Made by a program: the position numbers and the translations under genes. Shown one piece after another: positions 1-8,339 of a stretch of 62,383 nucleotides of DNA; the stretch's first letter is position 1, and each line of letters begins with the position of its first letter. The stretch is taken from assembly GCF_900198605.1 (NCBI RefSeq), contig NZ_FZPJ01000012.1:1-62383 (forward strand). The letters are read 5' to 3'. The DNA comes from Helicobacter mesocricetorum. Its GTDB lineage: Bacteria; Campylobacterota; Campylobacteria; Campylobacterales; Helicobacteraceae. The notes beneath the pieces are model-generated. The model made no database searches. It was not told where the DNA came from and worked only from the letters and a program-made list of their open reading frames with translations.

Positions 1-105
1 CTTAGTATTGTAGCATAAATTAAGGCGTTGAATTAAAGAATAAATTAATTAGGATTAAAGATAAGTTTGATTAAAGTTTTCGTAAATTTTTCTAAGGATT
101 CGTTG

Positions 106-1212
106 ATGAAAAAGTTATTTTTATTGTTTGTCGCTATTTGTGGAGTATTGGCAAATGCTCAAAACATTAAGATTGGTGTTATATTGCCTATTAGTGGGGC
201 TGTTGGTGGGTTTGGTGAGCTTGGTAAAAGAGGGATTGATTTAGCTTATGCTACACAAAATAAAACAAAAAATGGTGATAAGATTGAAATTGTCCTTGTG
301 GATAACAAAAGTGATAAGATTGAATCTGCTAATGCAATGCAAAAGCTTATTTCTGATGGTGATATTAGTGTTGTTATTGGTCCGATGATTTCAACCAATG
401 CTTTGGCAATGGTAAAGATTGCTAATGATAATAGGATGCCTCTTATTGCGCCTGTCGCTACTAATGGTAGGGTAACTCAAGGCAAGAAGTTTGTCGCAAG
501 AATCGCTTTTGCGGATAGCTTTCAAGGTTTGATTGCTGCTAATTTAGCCTTTAGGGAATTAGGAGCTAGAAAAGCCGCTATTTTGCTTGATAACAGCAGT
601 GATTATTCTATTGGTTTAGCAAAGTCTTTTAAGGGACGATTCGTAAAATTGGGTGGAGAGATTGTGATTGAAACTAGCGCACAAGCTGGAACAAAAGACT
701 TTAGAGCGCAACTTTCAAATATTAAGGCAAAAAATCCTGATGTCTTATATCTCCCTATTTATTATAATGAGGGGGCATTGATTGCTGTGCAAGCTAAACA
801 ACTTGGATTAAATGTCCAAACTATTGGTGGGGATGGATTAGCTTCTAATAAAGTGTTTTTTGAAGTAGCCAAGGAAGCAGGAGATGGCTATATGGTAACA
901 GATTATTATTCTCCAAACTCTGTGCAGACACCTAAGGGGATTGCCTTTATTAAAGCTTATGAAGAAAAATATAATGAGCCTGTAAGTAGCTTTGCGGCTA
1001 TGTTTGCTGATGCTTATGGTGTCGCATTAGAGGCGATTGAGAAGTGCGGAGGCAAAGATAGGATATGTATTAATAGCACGATTCAATTTATACAAGATTA
1101 TGAGGGTGTTAGTGGTAAGTTTTCTTTAGAAAATGGAGAAGCTATAAGGAGTGCAGTTATTAATGAGGTAAAAGATGGTCAATTAATTTATAAGACAACC
1201 ATTGAGCCATAG
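106..1212 (+). CDS. livJ: Branched-chain amino acid ABC transporter, periplasmic binding protein
   Basis: Captures leucine/isoleucine/valine-type amino acids in the periplasm and delivers them to the LivHM permease. The protein is 368 aa with a clear signal peptide (MKKLFLLFVAICGVLANAQ) and then a type I periplasmic-binding fold (the LivJ/LivK-like IKIGVILPISG opening, and a GPMIS..A segment near residue 100). The frame is open upstream to a TTG at 67, but the ATG at 106 follows an AAGGAT ribosome site and starts exactly at the signal peptide, so I use it. First gene of a five-gene transporter operon; livH follows 8 bases later. Exact ligand cannot be read from sequence. Confidence 0.9.
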   Translation: MKKLFLLFVAICGVLANAQNIKIGVILPISGAVGGFGELGKRGIDLAYATQNKTKNGDKIEIVLVDNKSDKIESANAMQKLISDGDISVVIGPMISTNALAMVKIANDNRMPLIAPVATNGRVTQGKKFVARIAFADSFQGLIAANLAFRELGARKAAILLDNSSDYSIGLAKSFKGRFVKLGGEIVIETSAQAGTKDFRAQLSNIKAKNPDVLYLPIYYNEGALIAVQAKQLGLNVQTIGGDGLASNKVFFEVAKEAGDGYMVTDYYSPNSVQTPKGIAFIKAYEEKYNEPVSSFAAMFADAYGVALEAIEKCGGKDRICINSTIQFIQDYEGVSGKFSLENGEAIRSAVINEVKDGQLIYKTTIEP

Positions 1213-1220
1213 GGAAACTT

Positions 1221-2120
1221 TTGGATATTGCAACTTTTTTTCAACAATGTATTAATGGATTAAGTTTAGGTAGTATGTATGCTCTAATCGCCATAGGCTA
1301 TACTATGGTTTATGGCTGTCTGCGGCTTATTAACTTTGCTCACGCTGATATTATGATGGTGGGGACATTTCTAAGCTTTTTTGGTATGAATAGCTTTGGA
1401 TTGCCTTTTTTTGTTTCTGCTATTTTTGCTATTGCATTGTGTGGATTTTTAGGCATTTTGATTGATAAAGTTGCTTATGTGCCTTTGCGGAATGCCCCTA
1501 GAATCTCTATGTTAATCACAGCTATTGGCGTTAGTTTCTTTTTAGAAAACCTCTTTAATGTTGTTTTTGGCTCTACTCCTAGATTTTTTGATGCACCAGA
1601 TTTTTTCTCTCAAACTATTAATTTTTTGGGTTTTAATTTCACAATTATTACCTTGATTGTTCCCATTGTGGCTTTAGTTTTACTCGTGGTTTTGCTTGGT
1701 ATTCTTTATCGCACTAAGCAGGGTATGGCTATTCGTGCTAGTGCCTTTGATATTCATACCATTGCTTTAATGGGTGTTAATGTGAATACCATCATCGGCT
1801 TAGTGTTTGCTATTGGTAGCACTTTAGCAGGAATTGGGGGAATCTTCTATGCTATTTCTTATCCTACTATCGATCCTCTTATGGGGGTTTTAATTGGTCT
1901 TAAGGCATTTGCTGCTGCGGTATTAGGAGGGATTGGGAGTGTTGGTGGAGCAATGCTTGGAGGGTTTATTTTGGGTTTTAGTGAAGTTATGGCGATTGCT
2001 ATTTTTCCAGATCTTGGTGGGTATAAAGATGCCTTTGCTTTTTTGTTTTTGATTTTGGTTCTACTTTTCCGCCCTATTGGTATTATGGGTGATTGGAGAT
2101 TAGAAAAGAGTAGATTTTAA
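1221..2120 (+). CDS. livH: Branched-chain amino acid ABC transporter permease LivH
   Basis: Inner-membrane permease subunit, 299 aa, about eight hydrophobic segments. The family features GCLRLINFAHADIMMVG near the start and the GGIGSVGGAMLGG loop near residue 240, which contacts the ATPases, are both present. The start is TTG with AGGGAA overlapping the livJ stop codon; no in-frame ATG fits better. Works as a heterodimer with the next gene product. Confidence 0.92.
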   Translation: MDIATFFQQCINGLSLGSMYALIAIGYTMVYGCLRLINFAHADIMMVGTFLSFFGMNSFGLPFFVSAIFAIALCGFLGILIDKVAYVPLRNAPRISMLITAIGVSFFLENLFNVVFGSTPRFFDAPDFFSQTINFLGFNFTIITLIVPIVALVLLVVLLGILYRTKQGMAIRASAFDIHTIALMGVNVNTIIGLVFAIGSTLAGIGGIFYAISYPTIDPLMGVLIGLKAFAAAVLGGIGSVGGAMLGGFILGFSEVMAIAIFPDLGGYKDAFAFLFLILVLLFRPIGIMGDWRLEKSRF

Positions 2121-2128
2121 GGGAGCTA

Positions 2129-3322
2129 ATGTATAGAGCGCAAAATTTTATCAATAATTCTTTGGCTACATTGGGCATACATTTGTTACTTTATAGTGGC
2201 ACTATCGTGATTTTATTTGCTTTACAAGTATTGCTAGATGATTATTCTTTAAGAATCTTTAATAATATTTTGATTTTTATTATTTTGGCTATTAGTTATA
2301 ACCTTATTAATGGCGTAACAGGACAGCTCTCTTTAGAGCCTAATGGATTTGTGGCTATTGGTGCTTATATTACAGCATTAATGCTTTTAGATAAGGATTT
2401 GAAGTTGGATATGTTTCAGCTTGCCGATCCGCATCCTTTTGTCTTAATCCTATATACTGAATTACTGCCTGCGCTTTTTGTTAGCGGGGTGGTGGCTGCT
2501 ATTATTGCTATTTTATTATCTTTTCCTGTCTTTCGCGTAAGGGGTGATTATTTAGCCATTGTAACCTTAGGCTTTGGCTTTATTATTAAGATTTTAGCTA
2601 TTAATAATCCGCAATGGACTAATGGTGCTATTGGATTAAATGAGATTCCTAATAATACAGATTCCGTAGTTGCAGGTATTGGAGAGGTTTTAAAGGCTTT
2701 AGCTTCTTCTGATATTCCTCCGTTTTTGCAATCTTTTTTTGGGATGATTTATAAACATTCTTTTGAGAATACTAATATTACTATTCTTTTTTGGAGTGGT
2801 ATTATTGCTGTGGCATCTACTATTTTAATTTTGCAGATTGTATATTCTAAATTTGGACGCGCTATGAAAGCTGTCAGAGATGATGAAGATGCAGCTATTG
2901 CTATGGGGATTAATACTTTTAAAATTAAAACTTTTGCTTTTAGTACGAGTGCATTTTTAGAAGGAGTGGGTGGCGGACTTTTAGCGGTTTGGCTTACGAC
3001 TATTGATCCTAAAATATTTGGTTTTGAATTAACCTTTCAGCTTTTGATTATTATTGTCTTGGGTGGGCTTGGAAGCACAACAGGTGCAATTTTGGGAGCT
3101 ATTTTGGTTGTAGGAGGGGGTGAGTGGCTTAGATTTTTAGATGCTCCTTTGGTGTTTGGAGGGTTAGACTTTGGTGCTTATCCGGGACTTCGGATGGTTT
3201 TCTTCTCGCTTATTTTGCTTGGCATTATGCTTTTTGCTAGAGAGGGGATTATGGGCAAAAAAGAGTTATGGGATTTAAACCCTAAAAATACTTTTAAAAT
3301 GTTTGCAAAGACGCGTATTTAA
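2129..3322 (+). CDS. livM: Branched-chain amino acid ABC transporter permease LivM
   Basis: Second permease subunit, 397 aa, somewhat longer than many LivM proteins because of an extended loop at about residues 170-200. Typical motifs are visible: ISYNLINGVTGQLSLEPNGF (residues about 54-73), a DEDAAIAMG EAA-loop segment, and GGLGSTTGAILGA near the C-terminus. An AAGGGAG ribosome site precedes the ATG. It ends directly against livG with no spacer. Confidence 0.92.
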   Translation: MYRAQNFINNSLATLGIHLLLYSGTIVILFALQVLLDDYSLRIFNNILIFIILAISYNLINGVTGQLSLEPNGFVAIGAYITALMLLDKDLKLDMFQLADPHPFVLILYTELLPALFVSGVVAAIIAILLSFPVFRVRGDYLAIVTLGFGFIIKILAINNPQWTNGAIGLNEIPNNTDSVVAGIGEVLKALASSDIPPFLQSFFGMIYKHSFENTNITILFWSGIIAVASTILILQIVYSKFGRAMKAVRDDEDAAIAMGINTFKIKTFAFSTSAFLEGVGGGLLAVWLTTIDPKIFGFELTFQLLIIIVLGGLGSTTGAILGAILVVGGGEWLRFLDAPLVFGGLDFGAYPGLRMVFFSLILLGIMLFAREGIMGKKELWDLNPKNTFKMFAKTRI

Positions 3323-4099
3323 ATGGAAAATCTATTAAAGCTTGAAAATATCAGCATTGCATTTGGTGGGTTAAAGGCTATTGATGGTGTTAGTTTTTGT
3401 ATTAAGAAAAATCAGGTCTTTGGGCTTATTGGTCCAAATGGTGCGGGTAAGACAACAATGTTTAATATTATTACGGCAAATTATAAACCAACTTCTGGGA
3501 AGATAACTTTTTTAGGTAAAGATATTTCTAAATGTAAGCCTAATAGCATTGTTAAGCTAGGGATTGCTAGAACTTTTCAAAATATTCGGCTTTTTCATTC
3601 TATGAGTGTTTTAGAAAATGTATTAATTGGATTGCATAATACAGCGCATTATACTTTTTTTGAAGCAGCATTTCGCTTTGGAAGATTTTTTAAAGAAGAG
3701 CGAAGAATCAAAAAAGAAGCGATAGAGCTTTTAGGATATTTAGGGCTTGGTGATAAGATTTATCAAAACGCTAATGCTCTAAGCTATGGAAATAGCAGAA
3801 AAGTTGAAATTGCAAGAGCATTGGCAACAAGACCTCAATTGCTTTTGCTTGATGAACCAGCAGCAGGGATGAATCCTAAGGAAACAGAAGAATTGGGTGA
3901 GTTGATTATTAAAATGCAAAAAGATTTTGGGCTAAGTGTATTATTAATCGAACACGATATGCCTTTTGTGAATAAACTTTGTTCTGAAGTTTTGGTGCTT
4001 GATTATGGCAAGAAATTATTTAGTGGAAAACCTCAAGAAGCTATTAATCATCCAGAAGTTATTGCGGCTTATTTGGGAGATTATTATGCTAAGGGTTAA
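3323..4099 (+). CDS. livG: Branched-chain amino acid ABC transporter ATPase LivG
   Basis: Cytoplasmic ATPase of the importer, 258 aa. Walker A GPNGAGKT lies at residues 37-44, Walker B LLLLDEP near 175, and the H-loop is in LIEHDM. The signature reads LSYGNSRKVEIARA, the LivG form of LSGGQ. The ATG follows the livM stop directly, so translation is probably coupled. The end overlaps livF by 14 bases. Confidence 0.92.
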   Translation: MENLLKLENISIAFGGLKAIDGVSFCIKKNQVFGLIGPNGAGKTTMFNIITANYKPTSGKITFLGKDISKCKPNSIVKLGIARTFQNIRLFHSMSVLENVLIGLHNTAHYTFFEAAFRFGRFFKEERRIKKEAIELLGYLGLGDKIYQNANALSYGNSRKVEIARALATRPQLLLLDEPAAGMNPKETEELGELIIKMQKDFGLSVLLIEHDMPFVNKLCSEVLVLDYGKKLFSGKPQEAINHPEVIAAYLGDYYAKG

Positions 4100-4781
4100 G
4101 GGTTTAAGGGTTTATTATGGTTTAATTGCCGCTTTAAAGGGTATTAGTTTTCATATAGAAGAACACGAAATCATTGCATTGGTTGGCAGTAATGGTGCGG
4201 GTAAGTCTTCCACGCTTAATGGCATTGTGCATAGTGTGAAAACTAAGGGGGAGGTGCAGTTTTTTGGTGTAGATATTACAAGAATCCCAACACATAAGAT
4301 TGTCCAAAGGGGGATTGCCTTAGTGCCTGAGGGTCGTAGGGTTTTTATGAATTTGAGTGTTGATGAGAACTTAAGAATGGGTGCTTATTATAATGATGAG
4401 AATTTTGTAGTTATGAAAGAAAAAATGTATGGGCTTTTTCCTCGATTGAAAGAACGTTACAAGCAAATGGCGGGGACTATGAGTGGAGGAGAGCAACAGA
4501 TGTTGGCTATTGCAAGGGCTTTAATGGGTGAACCTAAGCTTTTAATGCTTGATGAACCTAGCTTGGGTTTAGCCCCTAAGGTTGTAGGAGAGCTTTTTGA
4601 GATATTGCTTCAATTAAGGAATGATGGGATTACTCTTTTGCTAGTCGAACAAAATGCCTTTGCGGCTCTAAAAATAGCTAATCGGGCTTATGTCTTAGAA
4701 AATGGACAAATTACCTTAGAAGATAATGCGGAGAATATACTTAATAATCCAGAGATTAAAAGGCATTATTTAGGGGGTTAA
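4086..4781 (+). CDS. livF: Branched-chain amino acid ABC transporter ATPase LivF
   Basis: Second ATPase, 231 aa from the ATG at 4086. A longer open frame exists back to 3999, but those extra 29 residues lie inside livG and do not resemble the family; LivF proteins begin close to the MLRVKGLRVYYG segment. Walker A is GSNGAGKS, signature MSGGEQQMLAIARAL, Walker B LLMLDEPSLGL, plus the LivF-typical VPEGRRVF. Last gene of the operon; convergent with gmhB after about 100 bases containing only a weak AATAAG/CTTATT hairpin (4810-4825) and a G7 run (4848-4854). Confidence 0.92.
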   Translation: MLRVKGLRVYYGLIAALKGISFHIEEHEIIALVGSNGAGKSSTLNGIVHSVKTKGEVQFFGVDITRIPTHKIVQRGIALVPEGRRVFMNLSVDENLRMGAYYNDENFVVMKEKMYGLFPRLKERYKQMAGTMSGGEQQMLAIARALMGEPKLLMLDEPSLGLAPKVVGELFEILLQLRNDGITLLLVEQNAFAALKIANRAYVLENGQITLEDNAENILNNPEIKRHYLGG

Positions 4782-4880
4782 TTACTTACTTGCAAAAATA
4801 AGGCAATAGAATAAGGTAGCTTATTTCTTAATAGATTAATTTATAAAGGGGGGGAGTTTAGAATTTGTGGCTTATAGTTT

Positions 4881-5438
4881 TTAGAATAAAGTTAATGCTT
4901 CTTCTAAAGAATGAATATGGTGTGTTGCATTAGGGACGTAATCTTCTCCTATATAGATTCTATGCTCTATCCCTACATTTAGCCCTGCAATCATATCCGT
5001 ATCTTTATCCCCAATGATATAGGTTTGGTAGTCTTTTAAGGAGAGGTTGAAATCATCAAGGGCTTGTAAGAGCATACCGCTTTTTGGTTTTCTGCATTCG
5101 CAAACTTCATTAGGTGTGTGAGGACAGAAGTAGATTGCATCAAAGGCTATGTTTTTTGGCATAAATCCCTTTTTACGCAAGGGCATCATAAGGCAAGAGG
5201 TAATGCAGTTTTGCATATAGGCACTTAGATGATGAAAGTCTTCTTGTGTGAAAATTTTGCGGTTGATTCCAGATTGGTTGGTAATTAGGAAGCATAGGCT
5301 ATCTTGTTCTTTGAGTTTTAAAAAAAGCTCCATAAAATAAGGGGCGAAATAAAATTCTTCAATTTTATAACCATAAGGAGAATCTTCTAAATTCACAACC
5401 CCGTCTCTATCAAAGAAAACAATTTTTCGTTTTTTCAT
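4881..5438 (-). CDS. gmhB: D-glycero-D-manno-heptose-1,7-bisphosphate 7-phosphatase (HAD family)
   Basis: Removes the 7-phosphate of heptose bisphosphate in the ADP-heptose pathway that supplies the LPS/LOS inner core. The 185-aa protein has HAD motif I with aspartates at 10 and 12 (FFDRDGVVN), the ITNQSG motif II, a zinc-loop pattern CPHTPNEVCECRKPKSGM, and IGDKDTDMIAG as motif IV. It starts immediately after the stop of the transporter gene upstream, so the two are probably cotranscribed. The other heptose genes hldE and hldD lie about 38 kb away in this window; gmhA is not present. Confidence 0.88.
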   Translation of the reverse strand: MKKRKIVFFDRDGVVNLEDSPYGYKIEEFYFAPYFMELFLKLKEQDSLCFLITNQSGINRKIFTQEDFHHLSAYMQNCITSCLMMPLRKKGFMPKNIAFDAIYFCPHTPNEVCECRKPKSGMLLQALDDFNLSLKDYQTYIIGDKDTDMIAGLNVGIEHRIYIGEDYVPNATHHIHSLEEALTLF

Positions 5439-5984
5439 TTAGCGCATAATGCCTAAGAAATTCTGGATTCGTATCGCAAAAAGATAAAAGAGCGGAGTAT
5501 TAGAAAAGGCAAAAATGAATTTTATGGCATAATCTCCAAGAATGAGCATTAAAACATTGTCCCAAGGCATAACAAACAAAAAGGCAATATGGAAAAAGAC
5601 TATTGTATCAATGAATTGAGATAATGCCGTGCTTCCAGCACTCCTAAGCCACCATACTTTAGGGAATTTAGACTTTATCCAATAAAAGAGATAAACATCC
5701 ATTTGTTGGGAGCAGAAAAAAGCAATTATACTAGCAATAGCAATCCTAAATTCTGCTAGAAACAAAGAAGGAATGAAAGCCAATAATATGCCGATTCTGA
5801 CTATTTTTAATACTTCTGCTTTATTGTAACGTTCTGCTAATATATCTGATAATAAAAAAGTGAAAGGATAGGTAATAGCACCATAGGTAAGAAAATCATT
5901 GAGTGGAAATTGCACAAGGTAGTTAGAAGCAATGATTAAAAAGGTAAAGATAAAAATACAAAGAATCTTCACTGCTAAAGGCAT
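5439..5984 (-). CDS. Queuosine precursor transporter (YhhQ/VUT family)
   Basis: Integral membrane protein of 181 aa with about six hydrophobic segments, matching the YhhQ (COG1738) family that imports preQ0/preQ1. Family-like stretches are TYPFTFLLSDILAERYNK and the AGSTALSQFIDTIVF segment. The frame is open to a TTG at 5996, but GGAG six bases before the ATG at 5984 makes that the better start. Only about 19 bases separate the start from a large hairpin that follows rpsR, so expression may pass through that structure. queF, in the same pathway, is at 31762-32223. Confidence 0.85.
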   Translation of the reverse strand: MPLAVKILCIFIFTFLIIASNYLVQFPLNDFLTYGAITYPFTFLLSDILAERYNKAEVLKIVRIGILLAFIPSLFLAEFRIAIASIIAFFCSQQMDVYLFYWIKSKFPKVWWLRSAGSTALSQFIDTIVFFHIAFLFVMPWDNVLMLILGDYAIKFIFAFSNTPLFYLFAIRIQNFLGIMR

Positions 5985-5999
5985 AAAAATCTCCAAAGC

Positions 6000-6061
6000 T
6001 TAAGATAATGCTTTATAAATCTTTAGGAAGGTTTATAAAGCATTATCCCTTTTAGGGGGAT
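6000..6061 (-). promoter_or_regulatory. Two overlapping hairpins between rpsR and the queuosine-precursor transporter gene
   Basis: Positions 6004-6019 and 6032-6047 form a perfect 16-base inverted repeat; with a G-U pair and three further pairs the stem reaches about 20 bp around a four-base loop. A second hairpin, ATCCC/GGGAT at 6045-6049 and 6057-6061, shares bases 6045-6047 with the first, so the two cannot fully coexist. No U-run follows the long stem on the minus strand, unlike a classical terminator. The element fills the space between the rpsR stop and the ribosome site of the transporter gene. Confidence 0.6.
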
Positions 6062-6062
6062 A

Positions 6063-6320
6063 TTAGATTTTAAAAGGATTTTCTACAACCTTTTTTCTAT
6101 CTACAATATAAGGGATAAGTGCCATATGTCTTGCGCGTTTGATAGCCACTTCCACGCGCTCTTGCCATTTTTTGGAGTTTCCTGTTAAGCGACGCGGCAT
6201 AATCTTGTAACGTTCTGATAAAGAATGCTTTAACATATCAATATCTTTGTAGTCAATGAAATCAATTTTTGCTTCTGTGTATCTGCAATATCTTTTAGAA
6301 TATCTTTTCTTTTCTGCCAT
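6063..6320 (-). CDS. rpsR: 30S ribosomal protein S18
   Basis: Small-subunit ribosomal protein, 85 aa, the usual length. The family core is visible as [20 protein letters not shown], then [20 protein letters not shown] and a terminal [13 protein letters not shown]. Third gene of the rpsF-ssb-rpsR operon that is conserved in Campylobacterota; it follows ssb by 11 bases. Confidence 0.96.
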   Translation of the reverse strand: MAEKKRYSKRYCRYTEAKIDFIDYKDIDMLKHSLSERYKIMPRRLTGNSKKWQERVEVAIKRARHMALIPYIVDRKKVVENPFKI

Positions 6321-6331
6321 ATTTTATCCTT

Positions 6332-6817
6332 TTAAAATGGTATTTCCTCATCATTAATATCTATGACGGGTATTTCTTGTTCTTTTGTTGTGTTTTGGGG
6401 TTTTTGTTGTGTGTAATTAGAATTACTTGGTGCTGTATATTCTGGTGTGTAGTTATCCTCTTGGTTGTTTCCATAGGTTTCATTGGGGCTTTGCGACCTC
6501 CCTAGCATTTGCATACTTTCTGCTGTAATGCTATGCCTACTCCTTTTTTGCCCATTACTATCCATCCACGATTCTAACACTAAGCGACCCTCTATAAGCA
6601 CTTGAGAACCTCTTTTTAAATATTGATTTGCCACTTCAGCGGTTCTACCAAAGAGATTCACATCAATAAAACAAGTTTCTTCACCTTGTGTGCCATCTTG
6701 TTTTTTGTAGCGACGATTTGTAGCTAACCCTAATTTGGCTAATGCTGAACCATTTGGTAAATATCTTAACTCCACATCACGGGTTAAATTTCCCACTAAA
6801 ATGACTTTATTAAACAT
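6332..6817 (-). CDS. ssb: Single-stranded DNA-binding protein
   Basis: Binds and protects single-stranded DNA during replication and repair. It is 161 aa: an OB fold at residues 1-110 ([19 protein letters not shown] opening), a Gln/Asn/Pro-rich linker at about 110-150, and the acidic protein-interaction tail DINDEEIPF. Sits between rpsF and rpsR, as in many bacteria. Confidence 0.96.
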   Translation of the reverse strand: MFNKVILVGNLTRDVELRYLPNGSALAKLGLATNRRYKKQDGTQGEETCFIDVNLFGRTAEVANQYLKRGSQVLIEGRLVLESWMDSNGQKRSRHSITAESMQMLGRSQSPNETYGNNQEDNYTPEYTAPSNSNYTQQKPQNTTKEQEIPVIDINDEEIPF

Positions 6818-6835
6818 ACTAATCCTTATAAGCTT

Positions 6836-7267
6836 TTAAACTTCTGTTGTATGGGATTGCTCTTTGTTGTCTTCAATTTTTTCCTCTTTGGCTTCTTTGT
6901 CTTTGGATTCTTTTAAGCCCATAGGTTTTTTGTTGTGAATAGCTCTATCAACAAGAATCTCCCACGCTTTTTGCTCTTTCTTGCTATCATATTTGATAAC
7001 AATAAATCGTAAAATATCTTCATTAATGCGATAAAGACGTTCTAACTCTAAGACTAATTTAGGCTCGGCTTTGAAATAAATCACGAAATAATAACCGCGT
7101 TTATTTTTTTTAATCTCATAGGCAAGATTTCGCATACCCATATCCAAAGTCGCACTAATTTCTCCACCATTATTTAAAATCGCTGTTTTGTAAAAATCGA
7201 TTTTTGTTGTGATTTCTTCTTGTGTTAAAGTGGGTTTTACCACAAACATAGTTTCATAAAAACGCAT
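6836..7267 (-). CDS. rpsF: 30S ribosomal protein S6
   Basis: Pairs with S18 in the small-subunit platform. It is 143 aa; residues 1-100 carry the S6 fold ([33 protein letters not shown]) followed by a highly charged Lys/Glu tail. First gene of the three-gene operon; an AAAAGGAG site precedes the start. The 70 bases upstream hold a tandem ACTAGATA pair but no obvious consensus promoter. Confidence 0.96.
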   Translation of the reverse strand: MRFYETMFVVKPTLTQEEITTKIDFYKTAILNNGGEISATLDMGMRNLAYEIKKNKRGYYFVIYFKAEPKLVLELERLYRINEDILRFIVIKYDSKKEQKAWEILVDRAIHNKKPMGLKESKDKEAKEEKIEDNKEQSHTTEV

Positions 7268-7337
7268 AAAACTCCTTTTGGATTCTGCCCTTTTAAAAGA
7301 GCAAGGAATAAACTAGATAACTAGATAGGGGCTTATT

Positions 7338-8339
7338 CTATTTTAAAATTGCTTCAATTTTAATTAAAACATTTAAAAACCCATTGCCTTTAGTTTTACC
7401 TTTAATGGATTCTTCACGCCATTTATTTAATCTATAAAATATTTTTTGGTATTGGGATTCATTAAGGCGAATAGCAAGATTCTTTTTCTTATCTAAAAGG
7501 GCTTGAGGGAGTTTATAGCCTAAGACTTCTTCAGAGGTTATATTTCCATAGAGTTTAATATGGGAGGCAAATAAAAAAAGAGTGAAGAAATATCTTTGGA
7601 TTTCATTAATGAGTGAAACCTCCTCAAAACCTTGCTCTAAAAATTGTTCTAAATGTTGATAATAGGGTCTTTTTGTAAGCAATAATTCTAAAATTTCTTC
7701 ATAGGCAATATTTCCTAATCCATAGCCTAAGGAATCAACAATTTGTGTATTAATTTCTTCATCAAAAATACAATATTTTCTTAGCTCCGCAAGGGCTAGG
7801 TTTAAATCGAAATTTTGTTGCTCTAAAATCTTTTTTAAAAGAAAATCTGAAATTCTAAGTTCAAACTTTGTGGCAAATTCGCGTAAAATGTTTAGGCTTT
7901 CTTTTAAATTAGGCTTAAAAAAACGCACTTCAAAAAAATTATCACCTTTAAAGCTTTGAGACATTGCTTTATAATCTTGTGCATATTGTGCAGGGGTTTT
8001 GTTATCAGCTTGATAAAATTCTAAGACTAAATGCCCACTTTGGGTTTTTTGTAGGGTTGCTAAAAGAGAGTCTAGCTGTTTTTTGGGGATTTTTTTATCT
8101 ATTTTAACCCACACAAGTGAAGAATCTCCAAAAAGAGAGCCTTGAGAGAGGCAAGATAGGGCAGATTCATAGTCAAAATCATTAAAATAAAAACTATTTT
8201 TTTCACAATCTTGTTCTAAAAGTTTTTGTGCGATTTTCTCTCCATAATATTCTATAAGAAAAGAATCTTCGCCATAAAGTAGAATGGCTCTTATAAGAGT
8301 GTTTTTGGCAAGTTTTACTTCAAGTTCTTTTTGATACAT
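7338..8339 (-). CDS. holA: DNA polymerase III subunit delta
   Basis: Clamp-loader delta subunit, 333 aa. It is assigned from the HolA-type profile: YGEDSFLIEYYGEKIA near residue 24, an aspartate-rich first domain lacking a Walker A, the FEVRFFKPNLKESLNILREFA segment, and a helical C-terminal collar domain. The start overlaps the end of rnr by 20 bases. The order rpsR-ssb-rpsF-holA-rnr matches what I know of Helicobacter pylori and supports the call. Confidence 0.85.
   Translation of the reverse strand: MYQKELEVKLAKNTLIRAILLYGEDSFLIEYYGEKIAQKLLEQDCEKNSFYFNDFDYESALSCLSQGSLFGDSSLVWVKIDKKIPKKQLDSLLATLQKTQSGHLVLEFYQADNKTPAQYAQDYKAMSQSFKGDNFFEVRFFKPNLKESLNILREFATKFELRISDFLLKKILEQQNFDLNLALAELRKYCIFDEEINTQIVDSLGYGLGNIAYEEILELLLTKRPYYQHLEQFLEQGFEEVSLINEIQRYFFTLFLFASHIKLYGNITSEEVLGYKLPQALLDKKKNLAIRLNESQYQKIFYRLNKWREESIKGKTKGNGFLNVLIKIEAILK

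Noticed and set aside
6000-6061. Assigning the hairpins before the transporter to a preQ1 riboswitch
   Set aside because: The A-rich tail and loop pattern of the preQ1-I class is not visible; reported only as an unassigned structure.
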